Shown: positions 1 to 11,617, counted from the stretch's first letter. The stretch: DNA of 42,271 nt from Anaerolineales bacterium (GCA_004376465.1 SOJU01000005.1:1-42271), one strand, 5' to 3'. The notes: generated by a model not told the origin, from the sequence alone. Numbers and translations are program-made.

Positions 1-84
1 AGTGCTACGCGAAGCGCAGCGTGGAGCACACCCCCCGGATCAAACATCAAGCTCTTAGCTCAAACCAACTATGCAAATCCGAAT
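1..84 (-). repeat. Dispersed repeat module A, copy 1
   Basis: This segment is nearly identical, in reverse complement, to 17110-17192. It contains a short hairpin with a GAA loop made of the arms GCTaCGC and GCGCAGC. It begins at the window edge, so its full extent is unknown. No coding sense is apparent. Confidence 0.8.
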
Positions 85-519
85 GTGTGGAAATATCGGT
101 ATCTACGGACTCTCTTCCCCATTGAAACGCAATCCGGAGCGGATTGGGCAGAGCCCGGCTTTGGAACTCAGGCGTATAGGGATAGCATTTCTACCCATTC
201 GGAAGGGGGTGCGGGGGGGTATGAAAAACGGCATAAATCTCTCTCCGTCTACATCATTGAAGTCGTTAGCATCCACTTTTTAAATTTCCCCCAAATCCCC
301 TACAATCCACCGATGGGGGGACAATAGGGGGGAAGAAAAGCGCTTCATAACCTCTTCATTGGTCTATTTATTCGTTCGCTCGCACAAACCTCAAGCCGTA
401 GGATGCGGCTGCGACCGGAAGCAGAACTTCCACACTCCAATAACGGAAAGTAGCGTAGCCAAAACAGGGAAATTTACACCTGCGAAGTGAGTGTTGGATC
501 CTATTGCGAAGGGATGTGC
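85..519. other. Non-coding gap with repeat module B
   Basis: No credible gene is seen here. The overlapping 70- and 80-residue open frames have no recognisable domain and no good ribosome site. The stretch is rich in runs of G and C around 205-335. Positions 325-440 match 17313-17435 in direct orientation (repeat module B, listed separately). The minus-strand kinase gene ends at 520. Confidence 0.6.
325..440 (+). repeat. Dispersed repeat module B, copy 1
   Basis: This matches 17313-17435 in the same orientation, with small insertions and deletions. Shared blocks include GGGGGAAGAAAAG, CCTCAA.CCG and CCGGAAGCAGA.CTTCC. The last is a small hairpin (GGAAG/CTTCC). Module A beside it is inverted relative to the second locus. 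Confidence 0.75.
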
Positions 520-1800
520 CTAACTACTGCGAAAAACGCTCGCGGCTTTCTGAGCTTTTTCCTGACTGGCGGGGACCATGAAGCAGAACAGGCTTCCGGT
601 TCCTTCCTTGCTTTCGCACCATATCTGACCGTTGTGCATCTCGACCATCGCCTTTGCGATCGATAATCCCAATCCCATGCCGCCGTGTTTCCGGGTTAGA
701 TGAGATTCGACCTGATAAAAGCGATCAAAAACCCGTTCGACATCATCCTCAGGAATGCCGATTCCAGTATCGACAACAAAGACTTTAATCATCTCTTTGT
801 CGCCCTCTGCTTTTATCCCGATCTGCCCACCGGGATCGGTGTAGTTGAGTGCGTTATCTACCAGGTTGGAGAGTGCAACCTCGATTTTCTCCTTGTCACC
901 GTCCATGATTAGCGCTTCATCTTCAGGGATGTCGAAACCAATTTCGATCTGCTTCTCTTTAGCAGAATCGCGGAATTGATTAAACGTTTCTTCAACCAGC
1001 CGGCTGACCGAAAACGGTTTTCTGCGAACGCGAGATTGTCCCTGCTCATTGTGGGCGATGGCAGACATATCTTCGATGATCGCCTTAAGTCGCATCGCGC
1101 TGCGGATGATGACCTCCATCTGCTCCTGGTGGTCAGGGGGGATGAATTCTTGTAAGAATGTCGCATGTCCGAGGATCAACCCCAGTGGAGTGCGGAGTTC
1201 ATGAGAGGCGATGGCGATGAAATCGGACTTCATACGATCAAGCCGCTTCAATTCCTCGTTCGTTTCCTGGATGCTGGCGAGCAAGCGCACGTTCTCAATT
1301 GCAATTGCGGCTTGAGCAGCAAGTGTCTCTAGTACCTCCAGGTCGTCTTCGGTATAATCAGCCTTATCTAATTTGTTTACCGCCTCCAGCACACCGATCG
1401 TTTCGGTTTTCACGGAGAGCGGTACACCGAGAATGGACTGGGTCTCATAATTGAGTATCTCATCTACGCGGCGGTAAACTCGAGGATCGCTGTGTGCGTC
1501 CTGGATAACCATTGGCTTCGAGTTGGTGAAGATCCAGCCAGCAACGCTCGAATCTAGCGGTATACTAATTTCACGCAAATCATCGCGGTGCATGCCGGGA
1601 GAGGCTTCGAAACGTAATACTCCGGCGCCTGAATCGTAAAGGAGAATGGATGCGACCTCACTCTGAGTGAGTTCGCAGGCAACATCGATTATCATATCTA
1701 ATAATTGAATGAGATCGAGGGTCGCAGACATCGTGCGGCTGATCTCAAGCAAACGTTCAAGACGTTGCGATTTACTCATCTGACCCACAACTTCAGACAT
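520..1800 (-). CDS. GAF-domain sensor histidine kinase
   Basis: Cytoplasmic two-component sensor kinase of 426 residues with no membrane segment. Residues about 15-172 form a GAF domain, which usually binds a small ligand or senses redox or light state. A short coiled linker (173-192) leads to a HisKA dimerisation domain with the motif SHELRTPL; His200 is the expected phosphoacceptor. The HATPase_c domain is complete: N box NLVDNALNY (312-320), G1 DTGIGIP (344-350), F box FDRFYQV and G2 GGMGLGLS (373-380). The start is supported by AGGA seven bases upstream. An extended -10 (TGCTACAAT) lies at 1824-1832 on this strand. The gene is divergent from inositol-phosphate synthase. No response regulator is adjacent, so its partner is unknown. 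Kinase activity is well supported; the signal is not. Confidence 0.93.
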   Translation of the reverse strand: MSEVVGQMSKSQRLERLLEISRTMSATLDLIQLLDMIIDVACELTQSEVASILLYDSGAGVLRFEASPGMHRDDLREISIPLDSSVAGWIFTNSKPMVIQDAHSDPRVYRRVDEILNYETQSILGVPLSVKTETIGVLEAVNKLDKADYTEDDLEVLETLAAQAAIAIENVRLLASIQETNEELKRLDRMKSDFIAIASHELRTPLGLILGHATFLQEFIPPDHQEQMEVIIRSAMRLKAIIEDMSAIAHNEQGQSRVRRKPFSVSRLVEETFNQFRDSAKEKQIEIGFDIPEDEALIMDGDKEKIEVALSNLVDNALNYTDPGGQIGIKAEGDKEMIKVFVVDTGIGIPEDDVERVFDRFYQVESHLTRKHGGMGLGLSIAKAMVEMHNGQIWCESKEGTGSLFCFMVPASQEKAQKAASVFRSS

Positions 1801-1823
1801 AGATTATCCTTGAGCAAGGTACG

Positions 1824-1832
1824 ATTGTAGCA
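1824..1832 (-). promoter_or_regulatory. Candidate extended -10 element for the GAF kinase
   Basis: Reading leftward the sequence is TGCTACAAT, an extended -10 (TGnTAtAAT with one change). It is placed to give a leader of roughly 17 bases carrying the AGGA ribosome site. No convincing -35 hexamer is seen at the normal spacing, which extended -10 promoters tolerate. Confidence 0.4.
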
Positions 1833-1921
1833 TAGCAGGTGGAGTGGGAGAAACACAACAAGTCATTTCTCCCAGTGAGAGATTGATGGAGTGATCACGA
1901 GTTTCAATGGAGGCTTAAGAA

Positions 1922-3022
1922 ATGCCATCGAGTAAGAAAGTCAGAGTTGCGATCATCGGGGTTGGTAACTGCGCTTCATCCCTTGTTCAGGGTGTCGAGT
2001 ACTACAAAGACGCTAAATTGAACGACAACATACCAGGGTTGATGCATGTCGATCTCGGTGGCTACCACATTCGAGATATCGAGTTCACGGCGGCGTTTGA
2101 TGTTGTCGTCGGCAAAGTCGGCAAGGACTTGAGTGAGGCGATTTTCGCTCATCCGAATAACACCGTTAAGTTCTCGGATGTGCCGAAAACGGGCGTGACT
2201 GTTGAACGTGGAATGACGCACGATGGCATCGGAAAATATCTCTCCCAGGTTGTGGAGAAAGCCCCCGGCCCGACGGCCGACATCCTAAAAATATTGAAAG
2301 ATACGAAAACAGATGTCGTCGTGAGCTACCTGCCCGTAGGCTCAGAGATGGCGACGAAATGGTATGTCGAGCAGATTCTTGATGCCGGCTGCGCTTTCAT
2401 CAACTGCATCCCTGTGTTTATCGCCAGCTCGGATTATTGGGCATGTCGCTTCGAAGAACGCGGCCTTCCCATCATCGGTGATGATATCAAGAGTCAGGTC
2501 GGTGCCACGATTACGCATCGCGTTCTGACGTCCCTTTTTGTCGACCGCGGCGTAGTTCTGGATCATACATATCAGCTGAATTTTGGCGGGAATATGGATT
2601 TTTACAATATGCTCGAGCGTGATCGGCTCGTATCGAAGAAGATCTCGAAGACGGGAGCGGTAACGAGTCAGCTGCCTTATGAACTCCCTGCCGAGGATAT
2701 CCACGTAGGCCCAAGCGATTACGTGCCCTGGCTCACAGATCGGAAATGGTGCTACGTTCGAATGGAGGGCACTACCTTTGGCGATGTCCCGCTGAATCTA
2801 GAGCTCAAGCTGGAGGTTTGGGATTCGCCTAATTCGGCCGGTGTGGTAATCGACGCAGTCCGCTGCGCCAAGATCGCGCTTGATCGAGGTCTTGCTGGAC
2901 CAATCCTTGAGCCGTCTTCGTACTTCATGAAGACGCCCCCGGTTCAATATAGCGATGATGAAGCGCATAGAAAGACGGAAGCGTTCATCCGCGGTCCCAA
3001 GAAAAAGAAAGGCAAGAAGTAG
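1922..3022 (+). CDS. ino1: Myo-inositol-1-phosphate (inositol-3-phosphate) synthase
   Basis: Converts glucose 6-phosphate to inositol 3-phosphate using a bound NAD, the first step of inositol synthesis for phosphatidylinositol-type lipids or inositol-based solutes. At 366 residues it has the length of the actinobacterial and archaeal short form (about 367), not the eukaryotic form of over 500. The N-terminal Rossmann motif is GVGNCAS (13-19). The family signatures [11 protein letters not shown] (187-197, with a conserved lysine) and [11 protein letters not shown] (220-230) are intact. The C terminus is a run of lysines (PKKKKGKK), probably a flexible tail. The start has GGAGG at 1910-1914. 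It is a single-gene unit closed by a strong terminator at 3080-3114. Which inositol product this cell makes cannot be read from the window. Confidence 0.96.
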   Translation: MPSSKKVRVAIIGVGNCASSLVQGVEYYKDAKLNDNIPGLMHVDLGGYHIRDIEFTAAFDVVVGKVGKDLSEAIFAHPNNTVKFSDVPKTGVTVERGMTHDGIGKYLSQVVEKAPGPTADILKILKDTKTDVVVSYLPVGSEMATKWYVEQILDAGCAFINCIPVFIASSDYWACRFEERGLPIIGDDIKSQVGATITHRVLTSLFVDRGVVLDHTYQLNFGGNMDFYNMLERDRLVSKKISKTGAVTSQLPYELPAEDIHVGPSDYVPWLTDRKWCYVRMEGTTFGDVPLNLELKLEVWDSPNSAGVVIDAVRCAKIALDRGLAGPILEPSSYFMKTPPVQYSDDEAHRKTEAFIRGPKKKKGKK

Positions 3023-3079
3023 CGAACAACCATTAACACGAGTCCGGTGTGTGTTCTCCGCAAGGTGAATGCTCTCAAT

Positions 3080-3114
3080 GGGGTTGTCTGATAATGACTC
3101 AGGCAGCCCCTTTT
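3080..3114 (+). terminator. Intrinsic terminator after ino1
   Basis: An 11-base stem, GGGGTTGTCTG (3080-3090) with CAGGCAGCCCC (3100-3110), pairs fully if two G-U pairs are allowed. The 9-base loop is followed by TTTT. It lies 58 bases after the ino1 stop codon. Confidence 0.8.
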
Positions 3115-3398
3115 GCATGTCGATCGTGGGCTTACCCATGAAACCGGCTTCGCTAGGAGAGCTTATCGTTTGGGATAATGCATTCATATTCAGCTCTACA
3201 GTAACCCAACCATCGATTAGTGCTGCACCTTTGGGAATAATCTCGCTAAAGGGCCGGAAACCTTACGAGAAGGGAATCGTCGCAGGTAAAAAAAGTGTAT
3301 AGTAGGTTTGCTGGCGCCCTTTACCTCATATCGAACGGGAAACCGGCGAGTGAGATTGAATCGATAGAGATAATAAATAGATAAGAAAGAACTTTAAG
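3115..3398. other. Gap between ino1 terminator and alcohol dehydrogenase
   Basis: No gene is supported. A 77-residue open frame (3069-3302) overlaps the terminator and shows no domain. TATAGT at 3298-3303 could be a -10 for the dehydrogenase, but no good -35 accompanies it and the leader would be about 90 bases. Confidence 0.45.
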
Positions 3399-4394
3399 AT
3401 GCGTGCTATGCTGCTTAGCCGTGCCGCACCAATTGATGAGAACCCCTTGGTGTTGGTAGACCAAGCTAGACTCAATCCAGGTGAGGGGGAAGTGCTCCTT
3501 AAAGTGAGTGCCTGTGGACTCTGCCACACGGATTTGCACACTGTAGAGGGGGAGATCATCCCGCCAATCTTTCCAGTGATCCTCGGGCATCAAGTGGTTG
3601 GAACGGTGATCGCCGTCGGGCCGGGTGTTAATGACCAGTTGGTGGGCGATAGAGTAGGGGTCCCTTGGCTTTTCCGTGCGTGTGGAGAATGCGAGTACTG
3701 TAGGCAGGGCGAGGAGAATCTCTGCCCTCAGGCTTGTTTCACAGGCTTTCACGTCGACGGCGGGTATGCGGAGCAAATGATCGCAGATGCGCGATACCTT
3801 CTTCGAATCCCGGATGGGATCAAGGATGAGGACGCAGCTCCACTTCTATGCGCTGGGATTATCGGTTTCCGCTCGCTTCATAAAGCGGATCTTCAACCCG
3901 GGGAACGTTTGGGTCTGGTCGGCTTTGGAGCCAGTGCACACCTTGCAATTCAGGTTGCTCGCTATTGGGATTGTGAGGTCTACGTTTTCACGCGTAGTGA
4001 GGGTCACCGGCGGCTCGCAGAAGAGCTCGGAGCCGCCTGGGTAGGTGGGAGCAATGATCGCGCTCCAAAGCTCTTGGACCGCGCCATCATCTTTGCGCCG
4101 GTCGGTGCTCTCGTGCCGGTGATGCTTGATAAAATCCGTCCAGGGGGAACACTGGCGATTAATGCCATACACATGAGCCCGATCCCGGAGATGGAGTATG
4201 CCCTTATCTACGGTGAGCGGACTTTGCGCAGTGTGGCAAATGCGACCTATCAGGATGGGGTTGAATTCCTCGACCTGGCAGCGGAGATCCCGGTCCGAGT
4301 CTCAACGAAGCTCTATGAACTTGGAGAGGCGAATCAAGCGTTGTTAGATCTCAAACGGAGCCGGATTGACGGGGCAGGAGTTTTGAAAATATGA
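3399..4394 (+). CDS. Zinc-dependent alcohol dehydrogenase (MDR family)
   Basis: Medium-chain zinc alcohol dehydrogenase of 331 residues, expected to oxidise an alcohol or reduce an aldehyde with NAD(P). The catalytic-zinc segment CGLCHTDLH starts near residue 39. The second ligand region reads GHQVVG, with Gln where many family members have Glu. The structural-zinc loop CGECEYCRQGEENLC is complete with four cysteines. The Rossmann loop is GFGASAHLA near residue 175, replacing the usual GxGxxG, as in a bacterial subgroup of this family. The start is preceded by a purine-rich GAAAGAA stretch; a second ATG lies three codons in. The stop overlaps the next start (ATGA at 4391-4394), so the two are probably translated together. 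Substrate cannot be assigned. Confidence 0.92.
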   Translation: MRAMLLSRAAPIDENPLVLVDQARLNPGEGEVLLKVSACGLCHTDLHTVEGEIIPPIFPVILGHQVVGTVIAVGPGVNDQLVGDRVGVPWLFRACGECEYCRQGEENLCPQACFTGFHVDGGYAEQMIADARYLLRIPDGIKDEDAAPLLCAGIIGFRSLHKADLQPGERLGLVGFGASAHLAIQVARYWDCEVYVFTRSEGHRRLAEELGAAWVGGSNDRAPKLLDRAIIFAPVGALVPVMLDKIRPGGTLAINAIHMSPIPEMEYALIYGERTLRSVANATYQDGVEFLDLAAEIPVRVSTKLYELGEANQALLDLKRSRIDGAGVLKI

Positions 4395-5158
4395 TCCGTT
4401 TAGGGACTTCAGGTTTTTCGTATGATGATTGGATTGGATGCGTATACCCAGAAGATTTGCCAAAGCGATCCTGGCTGGAATTCTACGCACAGCAATTCGA
4501 TACGGTTGAACTGAATGTAAGCTATTACCGTATCCCGGCGTTGAAAACCGTCAAGGGCTGGGTGGAGCGTACACCAGACAGTTTCTCATTTTCGGTGAAA
4601 GCGCATCGCAGCATCACCCACGAGCGAGAAGATCCTGCTTACGAGGTGTTCGTCGAAGTCTTCCAGCCAATGACCGAGGCTGGAAAATTAGCCTGCGTTC
4701 TGGCTCAGTTTCCTCATTCTTTTCACCCCTCAACGGAGAATCGGGCTTACCTGGAGCAAATGCGTGAGTGCTTTCAGGATCTGCCGGTGGTTGTCGAATT
4801 CCGCGATCACGCCTGGGTATCGGATGAGACCTTCGAGCGTTTGGAGAAGCAGAATTTAGGGTTCTGCTGCGTCGATGAACCGCGGTTGAAAGGATTGATG
4901 CCACCTGTGGTGCGGGCCACGAGTGAGGTTGCTTATGTTCGGTTCCATGGTCGGAACGCTGGTAAATGGTGGAAGCACGATCATGCCTGGGAGCGCTATG
5001 ATTACACCTATTCTGAGGGGGAGTTAAAGGAATGGATTCCTCGAATTCGGGAACTCGATTCCGCCGCTCCACTCACGCTGGTCTACGCTAATAATCACTA
5101 TCGCGGGCAGAGTGTTGACACCTTGCGAAAACTGGATAAGCTCCTTGTTGGCGTGTGA
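4391..5158 (+). CDS. DUF72 family protein (YecE-like)
   Basis: A 255-residue DUF72 protein. Typical features are the opening IRLGTSGFSYDDW, the segment FDTVELNVSYYRIP, FSFSVKAHRSITH, the QFPHSF block, VVEFRDHAW, and the late YVRFHGRN and VYANNHYRGQS motifs. Members are thought to adopt a TIM-barrel-like fold, but no reaction is firmly established. Conserved Asp, His, Arg and Asn residues suggest an enzyme or ligand-binding role. It overlaps the upstream dehydrogenase by four bases, so a shared metabolic function is plausible but unproven. No signal peptide or membrane segment is seen. The assignment to the family is secure; the function is unknown. Confidence 0.92.
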   Translation: MIRLGTSGFSYDDWIGCVYPEDLPKRSWLEFYAQQFDTVELNVSYYRIPALKTVKGWVERTPDSFSFSVKAHRSITHEREDPAYEVFVEVFQPMTEAGKLACVLAQFPHSFHPSTENRAYLEQMRECFQDLPVVVEFRDHAWVSDETFERLEKQNLGFCCVDEPRLKGLMPPVVRATSEVAYVRFHGRNAGKWWKHDHAWERYDYTYSEGELKEWIPRIRELDSAAPLTLVYANNHYRGQSVDTLRKLDKLLVGV

Positions 5159-5197
5159 AACGCCACTCATCTCGGGTGTATATTCGGGCTGGGGAAT

Positions 5198-5226
5198 TTA
5201 GTGGTGGAAGTCCAGGATGGTATAAT
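5198..5226 (+). promoter_or_regulatory. Promoter candidate for yebC-ruvC-ruvA
   Basis: A perfect extended -10, TGGTATAAT, ends at 5226. At 17-base spacing the -35 position holds TTAGTG (5198-5203), which is weak, but the extended -10 can compensate. A transcript starting near 5233 would have a leader of about 57 bases with GGGAG before the yebC ATG. Confidence 0.6.
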
Positions 5227-5289
5227 GATTTATCGCCTTCACCGGCATATAAAATCCATTTCATTGAGCGATTGAGGGAGCAGAAAGCG

Positions 5290-6045
5290 ATGTCTGGACA
5301 CTCAAAATGGTCAACGATTAAGCGCAAGAAAGCTGTAACTGATGCCAGGCGAGGGGCGATTTTTACACGTTTGGCACGCGAGATCACAATTGCAGCTCGC
5401 GAAGGTGGTGGAGATCCAGAAACCAACTTCACGCTGCGATTAGCGATCGATCGCGCAAAAAACGACAACATGCCCAAGGAAAATATCGAACGGGCTATTA
5501 AGCGTGGCACTGGTGAAGATAAGGATGGCGTCAATTACGAACAAATCATGTATGAAGGTTATGCAGCTCATGGCGTCGCCCTGATGATTGAAGTTGTGAC
5601 CGATAATCGAAATCGGACGGTTGCAGATCTTCGGCATGAGCTCACCAAATCCGGTGGGAACCTGGCCGACGCAGGAGCCGTATCCTGGCAATTTCGGCGC
5701 GCTGCATATTTCTACATCCCGATAGAGGATGCCGATCCGGATACGGTCTTCGAATTGGCGGTTGACGCGGGCGCAGATGACGTGGTCATCGGCGAGGAAG
5801 AGATTGAGATTTTCGCCCCTGTGGAGGTGTTCAAGAAGATTAATGACCAGTTTGATGAGGCCGGGATTAAACCCTCTGAAGCTTCGCTGCGAATGATGCC
5901 TAACACCTTATTAGGAATCGATGGAGAGCAAACCGTAAAAGTAATGCGTGTTATCGAGGCGATAGAAGATCTCGATGACGTGCAGAATGTCTATTCAAAC
6001 CTTGACGTAACCGAAGAAGCAGTCTCGATACTAGAGACCGCCTGA
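5290..6045 (+). CDS. yebC: YebC/PmpR (TACO1) family protein
   Basis: A 251-residue member of the YebC family, the usual length. The conserved opening GHSKWSTIKRKKAV places the start at 5290; the longer open frame back to 5155 has no family similarity and would cross the promoter. GAGGGAG at 5274-5280 is the ribosome site. Further family motifs are AREITIAAREGGGDP, NMPKENIERAIKRGTG and YEGYAAHGVA. These proteins were long described as transcription regulators; more recent work places bacterial and mitochondrial members on ribosomes, easing translation of proline stretches. It sits directly before ruvC, a very common arrangement. The family call is certain; the molecular role here follows from homologues. 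Confidence 0.96.
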   Translation: MSGHSKWSTIKRKKAVTDARRGAIFTRLAREITIAAREGGGDPETNFTLRLAIDRAKNDNMPKENIERAIKRGTGEDKDGVNYEQIMYEGYAAHGVALMIEVVTDNRNRTVADLRHELTKSGGNLADAGAVSWQFRRAAYFYIPIEDADPDTVFELAVDAGADDVVIGEEEIEIFAPVEVFKKINDQFDEAGIKPSEASLRMMPNTLLGIDGEQTVKVMRVIEAIEDLDDVQNVYSNLDVTEEAVSILETA

Positions 6046-6067
6046 CGCTGCAGGCGACAGATACGAA

Positions 6068-6568
6068 ATGCTTGTCATTGGGATTGATCCGGGGACTGCG
6101 CGAACTGGCTACGGCTTAATTCGGCAATCCGCGGCGGGAACATTGGCTCTGGTGGACTTTGGCATAATCCAAACATCGCCAAATCAACCGATGAGCGAGC
6201 GATTGCTGAAAATCCATCGCGATTTACAGGACTTACTGTCTCAGCATCGACCTGAAGAAGCCGCCGTGGAACGCCTTTTTTTCCAGAAGAACGTAAAAAC
6301 AGCGCTCAGTGTTGGGCAGGCGCGTGGAGTTGCGATACTGGCTTTGGCTGAACTGGGTCTAAACATCAAAGAGTATTCCCCTCAAGATATCAAACTAGCG
6401 GTCACAGGCTACGGGGCGGCAGAGAAAGGTCAGGTTCAGCGGATGGTCCAGAATTTATTAGAGATGGATGATCTCCCCCGGCCTGATGATGCTGCAGACG
6501 CCCTGGCGGTTGCTATTTGCCATTGTCAAGTCTCTAATCTCGAGCGGCGAATAGAAGGTGCGGAATGA
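6068..6568 (+). CDS. ruvC: Crossover junction endodeoxyribonuclease RuvC
   Basis: Resolves Holliday junctions with RuvAB during recombinational repair. The 166-residue protein has the full RNase H-like acidic set: Asp7 in GIDPGT, Glu68 in VERLFF, and Asp141 and Asp144 in PDDAADALAVAICH. The loop FFQKNVKTA after Glu68 matches the family. The start is 22 bases after yebC with only a poor ribosome site, suggesting coupled translation. Its stop overlaps the ruvA start in ATGA. Confidence 0.97.
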   Translation: MLVIGIDPGTARTGYGLIRQSAAGTLALVDFGIIQTSPNQPMSERLLKIHRDLQDLLSQHRPEEAAVERLFFQKNVKTALSVGQARGVAILALAELGLNIKEYSPQDIKLAVTGYGAAEKGQVQRMVQNLLEMDDLPRPDDAADALAVAICHCQVSNLERRIEGAE

Positions 6569-7143
6569 TCAGGTCCATTCGGGGAATTGTTTTACATATT
6601 GGGGAGGGCGAACTGACTCTGGAAGTGGGGGGAATCGGCTTGCGTATAGCCATTACAGGGAGCGTCCACGCAGCGGGACCAGAAGTTGGCAAGCCCTTCT
6701 TCTTGCATACCTACCTCAGCGTTCGGGAAGATGAACTCAGTCTGTATGGTTTTCAATCGGCTGAGGAGCGGGGGCTCTTTGAAGTCCTGCTTGGAGTCTC
6801 GGGGATCGGCCCTAAGTTGGCTATATCCGTGTTGTCGAATCTCTCTCCAGATGTCCTTCGCAGCGCGGTCGCGAATAATCAGCCCGAGATCTTGACAAGG
6901 GTACCCGGAATAGGCAAAAAGACGGGGGAAAAGATCATCTTCCATCTTAAAGACATCCTGTCCGCTCCGGCTGTTGATATTCGCATCCCCAGTGATGTCG
7001 ATACTGAAGTACTCGGGGTGCTGACTGGTCTGGGATATAGCCTTGTCGAATCTCAAACGGCAGTTCAATCCATTCCCGAGGATGCCAAGGATGACCTTGA
7101 GGAACGCGTCCGCTTGGCGCTTCAGTACTTCTCTTCTCCTTAA
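6565..7143 (+). CDS. ruvA: Holliday junction DNA helicase subunit RuvA
   Basis: Binds the four-way junction and loads the RuvB motor. At 192 residues it is of normal length. Domain I (about 1-62) is the OB fold starting MIRSIRG. Domain II carries two helix-hairpin-helix motifs, GVSGIGPKLA and RVPGIGKKTGEKI. Domain III (about 145-192) contains the LTGLGYSLVE helix that contacts RuvB. It overlaps ruvC by four bases. ruvB is not downstream; a 426-base gap and atpA follow, so ruvB must lie elsewhere. Confidence 0.97.
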   Translation: MIRSIRGIVLHIGEGELTLEVGGIGLRIAITGSVHAAGPEVGKPFFLHTYLSVREDELSLYGFQSAEERGLFEVLLGVSGIGPKLAISVLSNLSPDVLRSAVANNQPEILTRVPGIGKKTGEKIIFHLKDILSAPAVDIRIPSDVDTEVLGVLTGLGYSLVESQTAVQSIPEDAKDDLEERVRLALQYFSSP

Positions 7144-7569
7144 CCCAACAAACCGGCTTCTTGAACAGCCTCGTGAACGATCCATGTACAGCGAATGCTC
7201 TTTCTACCTTGATACCAGGGTTTCTCGCAACTAAGAAATCGGAGGGTGATGGGTTTTTCCATTTGAAAAATATTTAGGTGATTGAGCAGGCCAGAGGCCA
7301 TTGTTCAAGCCATTTAACTCCACTCGGAAAATGCTGTAAACGAGCCGATTTCATGTCTCAAATTGTGGATTGCTGGACAAAACAAAGGCCTTCAGGTATT
7401 ATTCCCCGCGTTGCTTATTTTCCTTGGCAGATCGGAAAAAACTGAACAAATGATGTGTTCCAGTGAAATAAATTCGCGTGTATTAATCAACGCAGATTGA
7501 CCAGGGAAGGTGGGCGCGGATGGTTAGAAAGACAAAATCCACGAATTCAGACCCCTCAAGGGAGGTCCT
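7144..7569. other. Gap between ruvA and atpA
   Basis: No gene or gene remnant is seen, and nothing resembles the delta or b subunits that usually precede atpA. The region is AT-richer than its surroundings. A weak promoter candidate for atpA is TTCCAG/TATTAA around 7459-7487 with 17-base spacing. No strong terminator for ruvA is visible; the GGCCagaGGCC hairpin near 7290 is short and lacks a T run. Confidence 0.4.
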
Positions 7570-9231
7570 ATGCCGGATCTCGTAAAAACTATATCCAGCG
7601 AGTTGCAACGCCAAATCGATGCCTTCACTCCAGAAGTTGAGCTAAAGGATGTCGGAGCAGTCCTAGAAGCTGGCGATGGTATCGCCCGCGTATCTGGCTT
7701 ATCCGACGTACGTGCTCAGGAGCTCATCCAATTTGCGAATGGGGTTATGGGTATCGCATTCAACCTGGAGCGTAATGCGGTTGGTGTGCTCATCATGGGG
7801 GATTACTCCGAGATTTATGAAGGCATGCTCGTCTATACAACCGGGCGCATCGCATCCGTACCCGTGGGCGAGGGCTTGATTGGTCGGGTTGTAAACGCGT
7901 TAGGTGAACCCATTGACGGGAAAGGAAGCATCCAGTATGACGGCTACCGCCCAGTGGAACGAATCGCACCGGGCGTTATCGAGCGCAAAGATGTAGATAC
8001 ACCTGTCCAAACCGGGATTAAGGCGATCGATTCGATGATCCCTGTTGGCCGTGGGCAGCGGGAGTTGATCATCGGCGACCGCCAGACAGGAAAAACAGCG
8101 CTCGTAATCGACACGATTATCAACCAGAAGGGTAAGGATCTCATCTGTATATATGTCGCCATTGGCCAAAAACGTGCGGCCGTGGCACGGACGGTAGCAT
8201 TGTTGGAGAGCTTCGGAGCCATGGACCATACTATCGTCGTTGTTGCAGCGGCGGACGATCCCGCGGCTCTGCAATACCTCGCCCCATATGCAGGTTGTGC
8301 GATCGGTGAAGAGTTTGCCATGCAGGGGCTTGATGCGCTGGTCGTGTATGACGATCTCAGTAAACACGCCTGGGCCTATCGCCAGGTTTCTCTGCTGCTC
8401 AGACGCCCACCTGGGCGTGAGGCCTATCCTGGGGATGTCTTCTACTTGCACAGCCGGCTTCTCGAGCGAGCGGTACGCCTCGCTGATGATTTCGTCATCG
8501 TTCCCAAGGAGTTTGAAGGCGCAGCATCTGAAGAAGATGCTGTCGATGGCAAGGTATACGGTGGGCCGCTTGCGGAACATGAAGTTAACGAAGCGCTCAA
8601 GGCGATGGACGATTCCACGAAATATCGTGCGACCATCGTCGCTGGAAGCGGGGGTTCTCTAACTGCGCTGCCAATCATCGAGACGCTGCTGGGTGACGTT
8701 TCAGCATACGTTCCAACCAATGTTATTTCAATTACAGATGGGCAGATATATTTGGAAAGCGACCTCTTCAATGCTGGCATCAGACCAGCGATCAACGCGG
8801 GGCTTTCCGTTTCACGCGTAGGCGGCGATGCGCAGACGAAGGCGATGAAACAGGTTGCCGGGCGTTTGCGCCTAGATATGGCAGCTTATCGTGAAGTAGC
8901 TGCCTTTGCACAGTTTGGTTCAGATCTCGATTCTGCGACTCAAGCTCAGCTCAGCCGCGGGCAACGCCTGCAGGAGATATTAAAGCAGTCGCAGTATAAG
9001 CCGATGGAACTGGAAGAACAGATTGTCGTCTTATTTGCCGCCACGAATGGCTACGCTGACGATGTGCAAGTCGATCAGATTAGCGCTTGGGAGACGGCAT
9101 TATTGCGTAATATTGAAACTTCCCATTCAGAAATTCTAAAAGATATCGCCAAGGCCAAAATCATCACTGACAAGACAGATGAAAAGCTGCACCAGGCGAT
9201 TGAAACTTTCAACCGCAGCTGGTTGGATTAG
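7570..9231 (+). CDS. atpA: F1-type ATP synthase subunit alpha
   Basis: Non-catalytic nucleotide-binding subunit of the F1 head. It has the P loop GDRQTGKTA (169-177), [11 protein letters not shown] and the signature [20 protein letters not shown] lies just before the ATG. At 553 residues it is about 50 longer than typical (about 500-515). The extra length is an insertion at about 309-358, between [12 protein letters not shown] and SGGSLTALP, where most alphas have only a short loop (E. coli has about ten residues). The insert is charged and contains no cysteine. After [11 protein letters not shown] the usual Gln-Ala is Leu-Leu. It begins a cluster of alpha, gamma, beta and epsilon. Confidence 0.97.
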   Translation: MPDLVKTISSELQRQIDAFTPEVELKDVGAVLEAGDGIARVSGLSDVRAQELIQFANGVMGIAFNLERNAVGVLIMGDYSEIYEGMLVYTTGRIASVPVGEGLIGRVVNALGEPIDGKGSIQYDGYRPVERIAPGVIERKDVDTPVQTGIKAIDSMIPVGRGQRELIIGDRQTGKTALVIDTIINQKGKDLICIYVAIGQKRAAVARTVALLESFGAMDHTIVVVAAADDPAALQYLAPYAGCAIGEEFAMQGLDALVVYDDLSKHAWAYRQVSLLLRRPPGREAYPGDVFYLHSRLLERAVRLADDFVIVPKEFEGAASEEDAVDGKVYGGPLAEHEVNEALKAMDDSTKYRATIVAGSGGSLTALPIIETLLGDVSAYVPTNVISITDGQIYLESDLFNAGIRPAINAGLSVSRVGGDAQTKAMKQVAGRLRLDMAAYREVAAFAQFGSDLDSATQAQLSRGQRLQEILKQSQYKPMELEEQIVVLFAATNGYADDVQVDQISAWETALLRNIETSHSEILKDIAKAKIITDKTDEKLHQAIETFNRSWLD

Positions 9232-9254
9232 ATTGACTTCGCGGGAGTTCTGAA

Positions 9255-11596
<2,342 letters not shown>

Positions 11597-11617
11597 CAGG
11601 AAAAGAAACGTCTCTAA

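Noticed and set aside
71-327. Two overlapping open frames of 70 and 80 residues
   Set aside because: No domain, low-complexity G-rich DNA, no ribosome site, and they lie between two repeat modules.
3069-3302. 77-residue open frame after ino1
   Set aside because: It runs across a strong terminator hairpin and shows no domain or ribosome site.
5155-5289. N-terminal extension of yebC
   Set aside because: The family start MSGHSKW is at 5290 with a good ribosome site; the extension would cover the TATAAT promoter.
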